Below, in pieces: positions 1-5,399 of a stretch of DNA of 5,399 nucleotides. How positions within the stretch are numbered: position 1 is the stretch's first letter; each line of letters opens with the position of its first letter. The DNA is taken from contig JAKASH010000272.1 in NCBI GenBank assembly GCA_021828225.1, forward strand, positions 1-5,399, in the 5' to 3' direction. The DNA is from Acidobacteriota bacterium (GTDB lineage: Bacteria; Acidobacteriota; Terriglobia; UBA7540). The position numbers and the translations under genes are program-made. The notes under the pieces are model-generated. The model ran no database searches, was not told the origin of the DNA, and saw only the letters and a list, made by a program, of their open reading frames with translations.

Positions 1-472
1 TATCCTGCGATCGCAACAGTTCCCAGGCCAGGCGGGTTTCCAGTTGGTCCAGGTCGATCAACTTGCCCGTCACCACAATGGGATGGGAGAGTCTCAGCCC
101 CGGAATGTCGAACCATTGCACATGGGTGGTCAGTTGATCACCCACGACCGTAAAATGTCCCACGATTGCAATATTCGTCCCAAGGGTCTGGGCAACCTTA
201 TACTCGCTGGCAAGGGTTAAAGGAGTTTCGAGGGGCAAACCCAACTGTTCATAGGCGGTGTCGCGTTGACTCCGCTGAACGACGTACCGGGTGGGAGAAG
301 CCAACCGGGCAGCCAGAAGGTCTGAGATGCCCTCGGACATCCACCCTAAATTGGCGTTTCCGCTCATATTTTCAAGAGGGAATACCAGGATGACCTTGGG
401 TGAGGCGGCCTCCAGGCCCTCGCAGGCAAACAACAATAACAAAAAGAACAACCCAAGACGCTTCAGCTTCAT
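1..472 (-). CDS. Secreted TolB_N/FlgO-like domain protein, N-terminal 157 codons (3' end beyond the left edge)
   Basis: This is an open frame of 157 codons from ATG at 472 to the left edge with no stop, so the gene is cut by the window. Residues 1-23 form a signal peptide: a basic start (MKLKR), then a hydrophobic run ending LLLLFAC, then an A-rich stretch. Signal peptidase I could cleave near EA-AS (residues 21-24). Cys17 gives an imperfect lipobox (LFAC), so a lipoprotein is possible. Residues 26-157 look like the TolB N-terminal/FlgO/CsgG-type alpha/beta domain: a first strand VILVFPLEN, then NLGWMSEGISDLLAARL, a strand YVVQRSQR, then GTNIAIVGHFTVVGDQLTTHVQWFD, ending in LAWELLR. In proteins I recall from Acidobacteria this domain precedes TPR repeats, which here would lie outside the window. 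In-frame ATGs also occur at 481 and 496. The one at 496 overlaps the probable -10 box, and the one at 472 gives the most typical signal peptide. The function is unknown; an envelope role is inferred. Confidence 0.8.
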   Translation of the reverse strand, partial: MKLKRLGLFFLLLLFACEGLEAASPKVILVFPLENMSGNANLGWMSEGISDLLAARLASPTRYVVQRSQRDTAYEQLGLPLETPLTLASEYKVAQTLGTNIAIVGHFTVVGDQLTTHVQWFDIPGLRLSHPIVVTGKLIDLDQLETRLAWELLRSQD

Positions 473-494
473 ATCTCTCATTCCGACGCCGGTC

Positions 495-524
495 ATTATA
501 GCATTGGCAGGCACGCCACTTTAA
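495..524 (-). promoter_or_regulatory. Extended -10 promoter for the TolB_N/FlgO-like gene
   Basis: Read on the minus strand, the 108-bp gap after the TPR gene holds TGCTATAAT at 503-495, a perfect extended -10 element (TGn plus TATAAT). A weak -35-like TTAAAG lies at 524-519, separated by 18 bp. Transcription would start near 488, leaving a leader of only about 16 nt before the ATG at 472, with GAGAGAT as a weak ribosome site. The spacer contains a short inverted repeat, TGGC-GTGCCT-GCCA, which could be chance or an operator half-site pair. No T-tract terminator is visible between the TPR gene stop and this promoter, so read-through from the upstream genes is also possible. This is a motif match only. 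Confidence 0.5.
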
Positions 525-580
525 GGGAGGTCATGCTTTTGCATTCGAAACGGCTTCCAAGCAGAGTGTCCCGCCCGTCA

Positions 581-1408
581 TCATTTCTTTATTGCCACAG
601 GAGGATTCTTCATCAAGGCGACAAAAGCAGGATCGGCACTGATTTTCTTCATGTCCGGATCCTGGAGAATTCGATCCCGGTCATTCAAACCATCCTCCAT
701 CGCCCGCTCCAGGTATCGAACCGCATCGCTGGCATCACCCAGCGATGCAAAAACTTTGGCCATATAGAAGTAAAACTTGGCGCCCACGCGCCGGGTCTCG
801 ACCTCCGTTCCACTCATGGAATTTTGCCTTAGAATATCCGGATCAAGTGCAATCGCCGCGTGGTACTGCACAAAAGCCTTCTTGTATTTCTTGCGCGTAA
901 AGTAAGCAGTGCCCAGGTTCAAATGATAAGTGGCCGATCCCGGACTCAACTTGATGGCCCTCCGGTAAAACTTGATCGACTTCTTGACTTTCTTCTTGAG
1001 GTAAAAAGTTGTACCCAGGTTGTTCCAGGACTGTGCAAAGGTCCGGTCCAGCCGGACGGCCTTCTTGTAAGCCGCACGGGCTTCCTTGTAGTCCAAGTCC
1101 TGCTGATAGCAGATCCCCAACTTGTTCCACAGGACCGCAAGTTTCGGCCTAGTCTGCGGCGAGACCCGATAGGATCTGATAGCGCGGGAATAGTACTCGA
1201 TCGCATCACGATACGATTTCCGCGCCATGAAGATGTCGGCGCGCTCCTCGTCGGAGAGTTTGACGGGCTGAACAGCTTTTGGCTGGAGATTCTGGCTGCG
1301 CTCTGACGATAGGGTCTGATTGTTTTGTGCCCCCCAACTTGCAACGCTGATTGCCAGCGAAGCTCCAAGCAGAGCTCCAGTAACACGAATCAGGGTTCCC
1401 GGTTTCAT
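581..1408 (-). CDS. Secreted tetratricopeptide repeat (TPR) protein, 275 aa
   Basis: The start is ATG at 1408, preceded by a strong ribosome site GGGAGGTG with a 4-nt gap; the stop is TGA at 583-581. Residues 1-28 look like a Sec signal peptide (basic MKPGTLIR, hydrophobic core GALLGASLAISVA, likely cleavage near ASWGA). After a polar linker (29-50) come about five TPR units: roughly 54-84, 92-125 (WNKLGICYQ, ending VRLDRTF), 126-159 (WNNLGTTFY, ending IKLSPGS), 160-193 (YHLNLGTAYF, ending IALDPDI) and 211-240 (YFYMAKVFASLGDASDAVRYLERAMEDG). The short C-terminal region contains DPDMKKISADPAFVALM, a capping segment seen after TPRs in many such proteins. Repeats 3 and 4 carry lysine-rich turns (138-143 and 172-177). 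TPRs bind protein partners. The product is probably periplasmic, and its position 33 bp after the PBP gene suggests co-transcription and perhaps a cell-wall role. The exact function is unknown. Confidence 0.88.
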   Translation of the reverse strand: MKPGTLIRVTGALLGASLAISVASWGAQNNQTLSSERSQNLQPKAVQPVKLSDEERADIFMARKSYRDAIEYYSRAIRSYRVSPQTRPKLAVLWNKLGICYQQDLDYKEARAAYKKAVRLDRTFAQSWNNLGTTFYLKKKVKKSIKFYRRAIKLSPGSATYHLNLGTAYFTRKKYKKAFVQYHAAIALDPDILRQNSMSGTEVETRRVGAKFYFYMAKVFASLGDASDAVRYLERAMEDGLNDRDRILQDPDMKKISADPAFVALMKNPPVAIKK

Positions 1409-1412
1409 GTTT

Positions 1413-1430
1413 CACCTCCCCGGCACCGGG
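1413..1430 (-). promoter_or_regulatory. Strong ribosome binding site with overlapping small hairpin, before the TPR gene
   Basis: On the minus strand the TPR gene start is preceded by GGGAGGTG (1420-1413), four bases from the ATG, close to the ideal anti-16S complement. Just upstream lies the inverted repeat CCCGG-TG-CCGGG (1430-1419), whose 3' arm shares two bases with the ribosome site. The site supports the chosen start. The hairpin has only five GC pairs and no T-tract, so it is not an intrinsic terminator; whether it modulates initiation is unknown. Confidence 0.6.
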
Positions 1431-1441
1431 CGATTTCTCCC

Positions 1442-4066
1442 TTAAGGTGGTGTCGCGCTGGGTGAAGGTTGCTGAGACTGGTTCTTCGAGCCTCCACCCT
1501 TGAAAATGGAAAAGAACTTGTGCAGGAATCCACCCTTTTTCTTGGCAGCGGGATGTATTGGAACGGGGCCATTCGTTTGCGCGGTCTGCTGATTCTGCTG
1601 TCCGACGGGCGCTGGAGCTGGCGCTGGCTGTGCCGGCGCAACGTTCGTCGTAGCAGGCGCGGCCGAACTCCTGCCAGGATGGAAGATCCGGTCCAGAATT
1701 CCGCCAACCTTCTCAATCGGATTTTGAGATTGGGGCTGGGTTCCCTGGATGAAAAATTCGTCGCGGACCATGCCAGTAGAATCCTGGGCCACCAACTGTC
1801 CCTGGTCGTTAATGGGAACGCTGACAATGCCGGGCGGTTCAGGAAAAGGCTGAACGTCGTCATAATCCGGAAGCGCTGTAGCACGTTTCATAAAGGCCGT
1901 CCACACGGGGAGCGCTGACTCTGCTCCCGGCAGATTCAATTCCCGGCCATTGTCATAGCCGACCCAGACAACCGCTATCAGGTTTGACGTGAATCCCGCA
2001 AACCACCCGTCGTGGGAAGTTCCGGTCTTGCCGGCCGCCGGCAACATAAAGCCACGTTCTCGAACTCCCTGCCCTGTGCCTTCGCTAATGACACTCTGCA
2101 TTAAGCTTACCACCAGGAAGCTGACGCGTGGGTCAAGCACCTGCCGCGAAACTTCCGGAACGCGATAGATCGTCTGCCCGGAGGCATTGTTAACCTCCAG
2201 GATCGACCGCGGCTGCTCGTATTCGCCGGAGTTGTCAAAAACAGTGTAGGACCCGGCCATTTCCAGCGGCGTTGCCACATAAGCCCCCAACGCGATGGCC
2301 GGGGTCGCTTTGATGTTCTTATTGATTCCGGCCTCAATCGCCAGGTCCCTGATCTTTTCGTAGCCGGTCATTTGCGCAAGCCTCACGGTAGCCACGTTGA
2401 GCGAATGCGCCAGGGCCTCACGCACCGTCACCAGCCCCATATATTCACCCTCGTAGTTCCTGGGCGCGTAGACCTGGTCGCCAAACTGGAATGTCGTCGG
2501 TTCATCCATCAGCGTGGTCGCGGGAGTGATCAGCGGCTGGGAACCGTCGATCGCCGAATCAAGCGCCGCCGCGTAAACAAACGGCTTGAAAGAGGAGCCC
2601 GGCTGGCGCAGCGCCAGGGCACGGTTCAATTGGCTTTGGGCGTAATTGCGTCCGCCAACCAGCGCCTTGATGGCGCCGGTGTGGGGATCAAGGACCACCA
2701 CTGCGACTTGAGGCTCCTTCGGTCCCGTGGGCGATTGCTTCGGGTGACGGCGCATCGCGGCAATCCGCTTGTCGACCTCCGCCATGCCCACGCTGACGGC
2801 CTCCGACGCCGCCCGCTGCAAATCAAGATCGAGCGTCGTGTAGATCCTGTAACTTTGCGAAAGCAGTTGCTGCTCGGAAAAATGGGAGAGCAACTCGTCC
2901 TGGATCATGTCGACAAAGTAGGGTGCCTGGTCGCCGCCGACATTCTCCGGCGCCAACCGCAGCGGCTCCGCGGAGGCTGCCTTGGCCTGCTCGCGGGTAA
3001 TATAGCCAAGTTCAGCCATTTCTCCCAGCACATGATTGCGGCGCCGCATCGCACGCTGCGAATGCCGGTAGGGCGAATAATAATTGGGACCGCGAATGAT
3101 CCCGGCCAGCAATGCGGCTTCCGGCAGCGTCAGGGAGCTGACATTCTTGTTAAAGTAGGCGTTTGCCGCTTCCCCAAAACCGTAAATCGAAAAACTGCCG
3201 CTTTGTCCCAGGTAAATTTCGTTGGCGTAGAGGTCAAAAATCCGTTCTTTGCTTAGCCGGTGCTCAAGGAGGAACGTAATGAAAACTTCCTCGCACTTCC
3301 GGCGAATCGTTCGCCGCGGCGTCAGAAAGAAGTTTCGTGCCAATTGCATGGTGAGCGTGCTTGCGCCCTGCACGGCTCTCCCGGCGCGCAAATCGGCAAG
3401 CGCTGCCGCAAGAATGCGCAACAGATTGATCCCGGGGTTCGAAAAGAAGGTGTGGTCCTCGGCGGAAACCACCGCATCGATCAGAACTTTGGGAAGTTGC
3501 TGGTACTTCACCACTCGGCGCTTGGCACGGTTCCGGCCGAACAGCGTGGTGATCACTTCGGGCTCCAGCCAGTAATTCTCAAGCGCTGTGCCGTGTTGAA
3601 GGGCGGCAATCGAGGCCAGATGTCCGCCGTTGAAAGTCAGCGTTGCGGGACCTTCCTTAATAACCGGACCCTGAAAGAAGGAGTCCGGACCCGGCCTGAT
3701 GACCAGACGGTTGCCGGCAACTTCGAAGCTGCCTAAATGCGATCCGGCCTGGCCCGATGTATAGCCCGCTTTCTGGAGCTTTGCCGCGAATTCTTGCGCC
3801 GTGCCAGGCTCGCCAACTTGAACCGGCGTGGGAGCCGCATAAACAAGCGAGGCGTGGTTAAAAACCTGCCCGCTCAGCCGCGCATCGATCATGCGCGAAA
3901 AATGGACATAGAAATAGACAAAGCCCACACCCAGCACCAGAATCGACACCGCACCCGCGGCAATCAGGAGCTTTTTCCATTGGGCCAGTCCCGCAGTGCG
4001 GGGGAGCCGGCCTTTGGCTCTGGCCTTTGAGGGTTTCCGAGTTGATGATTTCGACCGGGAGCGCAC
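1442..4066 (-). CDS. mrcB: Class A penicillin-binding protein, PBP1B type (bifunctional peptidoglycan glycosyltransferase/transpeptidase), 874 aa
   Basis: The enzyme polymerises lipid II into glycan strands and cross-links the stem peptides at the outer face of the inner membrane. The order is: basic cytoplasmic tail (1-31), one membrane helix (about 32-54), a UB2H-like domain (about 76-160, beginning YAAPTPVQVGEPGT and ending near GTALENYWLEP), then GT51 glycosyltransferase (about 168-345). The catalytic Glu203 is in SAEDHTFF; GASTLTMQLARN follows at 234-245; the second acidic site is Glu260 in RKCEE. The transpeptidase (about 450-735) keeps all three motifs: Ser491-Lys494 in GSSFKP, Ser555-Asn557 (SLN) and Lys680-Gly682 (KTG). 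UB2H favours PBP1B over PBP1A. The tail (about 780-874) is Pro/Ala/Gln-rich, with a basic, aromatic, amphipathic segment at 842-857. The start is GTG: TAA lies two codons upstream in the same frame, so no earlier start exists. No ribosome site is visible, suggesting coupling to the gene before it. The symbol is by family resemblance. Confidence 0.96.
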   Translation of the reverse strand: MRSRSKSSTRKPSKARAKGRLPRTAGLAQWKKLLIAAGAVSILVLGVGFVYFYVHFSRMIDARLSGQVFNHASLVYAAPTPVQVGEPGTAQEFAAKLQKAGYTSGQAGSHLGSFEVAGNRLVIRPGPDSFFQGPVIKEGPATLTFNGGHLASIAALQHGTALENYWLEPEVITTLFGRNRAKRRVVKYQQLPKVLIDAVVSAEDHTFFSNPGINLLRILAAALADLRAGRAVQGASTLTMQLARNFFLTPRRTIRRKCEEVFITFLLEHRLSKERIFDLYANEIYLGQSGSFSIYGFGEAANAYFNKNVSSLTLPEAALLAGIIRGPNYYSPYRHSQRAMRRRNHVLGEMAELGYITREQAKAASAEPLRLAPENVGGDQAPYFVDMIQDELLSHFSEQQLLSQSYRIYTTLDLDLQRAASEAVSVGMAEVDKRIAAMRRHPKQSPTGPKEPQVAVVVLDPHTGAIKALVGGRNYAQSQLNRALALRQPGSSFKPFVYAAALDSAIDGSQPLITPATTLMDEPTTFQFGDQVYAPRNYEGEYMGLVTVREALAHSLNVATVRLAQMTGYEKIRDLAIEAGINKNIKATPAIALGAYVATPLEMAGSYTVFDNSGEYEQPRSILEVNNASGQTIYRVPEVSRQVLDPRVSFLVVSLMQSVISEGTGQGVRERGFMLPAAGKTGTSHDGWFAGFTSNLIAVVWVGYDNGRELNLPGAESALPVWTAFMKRATALPDYDDVQPFPEPPGIVSVPINDQGQLVAQDSTGMVRDEFFIQGTQPQSQNPIEKVGGILDRIFHPGRSSAAPATTNVAPAQPAPAPAPVGQQNQQTAQTNGPVPIHPAAKKKGGFLHKFFSIFKGGGSKNQSQQPSPSATPP

Positions 4067-4069
4067 AGA

Positions 4070-4408
4070 TTAAACGTTGTCGCTGTTTTGAGCCGAGGGG
4101 GTGAAATGGAGAGTGAGCATGTAGAATCGCAGGTCGACGTAAACCGAATAATCGATTCTGATCCGGACGTTACGTTCAACCGAAACTGCAATGTCTTGAC
4201 GTTCCAAGGGAAGCCCCAGAGACTCGGCTTTTGCCAAAATTTGGTTCTGAATGGCTTCAGGTTTCTCAACCGGCGATTGAGCATTCGCCTGCACAGCTAC
4301 CTGGTTGATATAGTCCTGAAGCTCGAAGTCCTCAACATAAGCCGGAACAATCCTGGTGGCGCAAAACGCCGCCACACCGAGAAATATTAGAGAGAAGAGT
4401 GTTTTCAC
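4070..4408 (-). CDS. Small signal-anchored envelope protein, DUF4845-like, 112 aa
   Basis: The start is GTG at 4408, behind a good ribosome site; the stop is TAA at 4072-4070. Residues 2-20 are a hydrophobic signal anchor (TLFSLIFLGVAAFCA) after a single Lys, so the remaining ~90 residues should lie outside the cytoplasm. Cys16 is preceded by Phe, which is a poor lipobox, so lipidation is unlikely. After the helix come RIVPAYVEDFELQDYINQV, a second predicted helix (51-64, PEAIQNQILAKAESLG) and three alternating strands (about 71-78, 80-90, 93-102). This pattern, a membrane helix, a VPxYVE-type motif, then a small alpha/beta domain, resembles DUF4845 proteins as I remember them; I could not test it. 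The function is unknown. Only one codon separates it from the PBP gene, in the same frame, which argues for coupled expression and perhaps a shared job in cell-wall synthesis. Confidence 0.82.
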   Translation of the reverse strand: MKTLFSLIFLGVAAFCATRIVPAYVEDFELQDYINQVAVQANAQSPVEKPEAIQNQILAKAESLGLPLERQDIAVSVERNVRIRIDYSVYVDLRFYMLTLHFTPSAQNSDNV

Positions 4409-4410
4409 TC

Positions 4411-4417
4411 ACCCTCC
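4411..4417 (-). promoter_or_regulatory. Ribosome binding site deciding the GTG start of the DUF4845-like gene
   Basis: On the minus strand GGAGGGT (4417-4411), inside a longer G-rich run, lies two bases before the GTG at 4408. No ATG sits in a better position ahead of the membrane helix, and the helix begins right after this GTG, so the site supports the non-ATG start. The 61-bp gap to the proS stop (4409-4469) shows no clear promoter or terminator. Confidence 0.6.
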
Positions 4418-4469
4418 CCCGAGTCGCTGAGTGGAATCATCTCCGTTACCGTAGCCTGTCCGTCTTGTC

Positions 4470-5399
4470 CTAATCCATAAACCGTTCTTTCAGTGCCGCG
4501 GCCAACCCGTCAAGGTTAACATCGTGGACTTGCCTTGTCGAGCGATCGTAAATTTCGCCCAACCCTTGCGCGATTTTTTTCTTGCCGAGCGTTACGCGGA
4601 AAGGCACGCCGATCAGGTCCGCATCCTTGAACTTGACCCCCGGCCGCTCCTGCCGGTCATCAAACAGCACATCCACACCCATGTCCTGCAACTGCTGATA
4701 CAGGTTTTCGGCGTTCGTCCTGACAGCTTCGTCATCCATATTGGCAGCGGTCAGGATCACCTCAAAAGGAGCGATGGCCCGCGGCAGGAACATGCCGTCG
4801 GCATCGTGATTCTGTTCAACGGCCGCCGTCAGAATGCGCTCGACGCCGATGCCGTAAGAACCCATGGTCAGAGGAACTTCCTTGCCGTTGGGATCCAGAA
4901 CCGTGGCGTGCATGGCCTCAGAATAGCGGCGCCCCAGCTTGAACACGTGGCCCAGCTCAACCGCCACGGAAACACGAAGCGTCTTCCCGCACCGGGGACA
5001 CAAATCGCCCGACTGAACGACCCGGAGGTCAAAGTATTCCGCGGAAAAGTCGCGCCCCGGAGTGACATTGCGAAGATGCGTATCGTCCTGGTTGGCCCCG
5101 GTGATCAGATTCTTACGCCCTTCGAGCGCACGGTCGGCCACCAGCCGCACCCCTCTTATTCCCACCGGGCCGAGTGAGCCGAGCTGGGCGTGATGCACGG
5201 TGAAAGCTTCCGTGGCCGTGGCAGGCCGGAACACTGTGGACTGCAGCACGGAGGCGAGCTTGGTCTCACTCAGAGCATGGTCGCCGCGCAGAAGAATAAC
5301 CACCGGCTTGCTTTCAACGATGTAAACCAGCGTCTTGATCATCCGAGAGGCGGGTTCGCCCGTGAACTTCACCAGGTCATCGATGGTTTTCTGCCCCGG
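4470..5399 (-). CDS. proS: Prolyl-tRNA synthetase, C-terminal 309 codons (5' end beyond the right edge)
   Basis: This cytoplasmic class II aminoacyl-tRNA synthetase attaches proline to tRNA-Pro. The frame is open from the right edge (first residues PGQKTIDDLVKFTGEP) to TAG at 4472-4470. The family is usually about 570-590 residues, so roughly half is present. Fragment residues 1 to ~112 are the end of the YbaK-like editing insertion of bacterial-type ProRS (KTLVY, VVILLRGDHALSETKL, ITGANQDDTHLRNV), which hydrolyses mischarged Ala-tRNA-Pro. Next come a single CPRC pair (Cys134, Cys137), VELGHVFKLGRRYSEAM (family: GHxFxLGxxYS) and class II motif 3, GSYGIGVERI (about 180-189), which binds ATP. 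The anticodon-binding domain covers about 210-309 (PFEVILTAAN, DVLFDDRQERPGVKFKDADLIGVPFRV). No broken motif is seen. The GTG at 5372 is internal, not the start. The gene probably heads the transcript that continues into the envelope genes. Confidence 0.97.
   Translation of the reverse strand, partial: PGQKTIDDLVKFTGEPASRMIKTLVYIVESKPVVILLRGDHALSETKLASVLQSTVFRPATATEAFTVHHAQLGSLGPVGIRGVRLVADRALEGRKNLITGANQDDTHLRNVTPGRDFSAEYFDLRVVQSGDLCPRCGKTLRVSVAVELGHVFKLGRRYSEAMHATVLDPNGKEVPLTMGSYGIGVERILTAAVEQNHDADGMFLPRAIAPFEVILTAANMDDEAVRTNAENLYQQLQDMGVDVLFDDRQERPGVKFKDADLIGVPFRVTLGKKKIAQGLGEIYDRSTRQVHDVNLDGLAAALKERFMD

Noticed and set aside
494..496. ATG at 496 as the start of the left-edge gene
   Set aside because: It overlaps the probable -10 box and would add a polar extension (MTGVGMRD) before a normal signal peptide, so the starts at 481 or 472 fit better.
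533..546. ATGC-TTTT-GCAT inverted repeat as a terminator after the TPR gene
   Set aside because: The stem has only four pairs, is half AT and is not followed by a T-tract in the direction of transcription.
860..1306. Plus-strand open frame opposite the TPR gene
   Set aside because: The minus strand has a signal peptide, a strong ribosome site and regular TPR repeats; the plus frame has none of these.
2372..3256. Long open frame (about 294 codons) on the plus strand, antisense to the PBP gene
   Set aside because: The minus-strand PBP has every catalytic motif over this stretch. The antisense translation is Arg/His-rich with no recognisable domain, as expected for a shadow in GC-rich coding DNA.
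4088..4390. Plus-strand open frame opposite the DUF4845-like gene
   Set aside because: The translation has no recognisable motif. The minus-strand gene has a membrane helix, a ribosome site and operon spacing.
4524..5177. Open frame (about 217 codons) on the plus strand, antisense to proS
   Set aside because: It lies wholly opposite clear ProRS motifs, lacks any family pattern and has no convincing ribosome site.
5370..5372. GTG as a possible start of the proS gene
   Set aside because: The frame stays open to the window edge and the residues before it (PGQKTIDDL) match the expected ProRS sequence, so it is an internal valine.
1..5399. tRNA or rRNA genes, CRISPR repeats, insertion sequence ends, integrase or phage genes
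   Set aside because: None seen: almost all bases are in five coherent coding genes, and the gaps (108, 33, 3 and 61 bp) are too short to hold such elements.

Overview
The window is a compact, single-direction stretch of bacterial chromosome. It carries five protein genes, all read on the minus strand (right to left), and it is cut inside a gene at each end. No RNA gene, mobile element, CRISPR array, attachment site or strong intrinsic terminator could be supported. The DNA is moderately GC-rich by eye. The best taxonomic guess is Acidobacteriota (Terriglobia-like). This rests on recalled similarity of the left-edge secreted TolB_N/FlgO-like protein, and of the small DUF4845-like protein next to a penicillin-binding protein, to proteins common in that phylum. 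It is an inference, not a search result.

Layout in transcription order, from the right edge: (1) the C-terminal half of prolyl-tRNA synthetase (proS, 4470-5399, continuing past the window); (2) a small signal-anchored DUF4845-like protein (4070-4408); (3) a complete class A penicillin-binding protein of the PBP1B type, with a UB2H-like domain and intact glycosyltransferase and transpeptidase motifs (1442-4066); (4) a secreted TPR protein (581-1408); (5) after a 108-bp gap holding a good extended -10 promoter, the N-terminal part of a secreted TolB_N/FlgO-like protein (1-472, running off the left edge).

Genes 1-4 are spaced by 61, 3 and 33 bp, so they are probably one transcript. Genes 2 and 3 look translationally coupled: the stop, one codon and a GTG start lie in the same frame, with no visible ribosome binding site for the second gene. 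Gene 5 may have its own promoter.

The core of the locus is a peptidoglycan synthase surrounded by envelope proteins of unknown role. The most interesting idea is that the TPR protein and the TolB_N/FlgO-like protein are partners of the PBP, analogous to LpoA (TPR-containing) and LpoB (small lipoprotein that binds UB2H) in Escherichia coli. This is a hypothesis from domain type and gene order only. Otherwise the region looks like ordinary housekeeping and envelope DNA.
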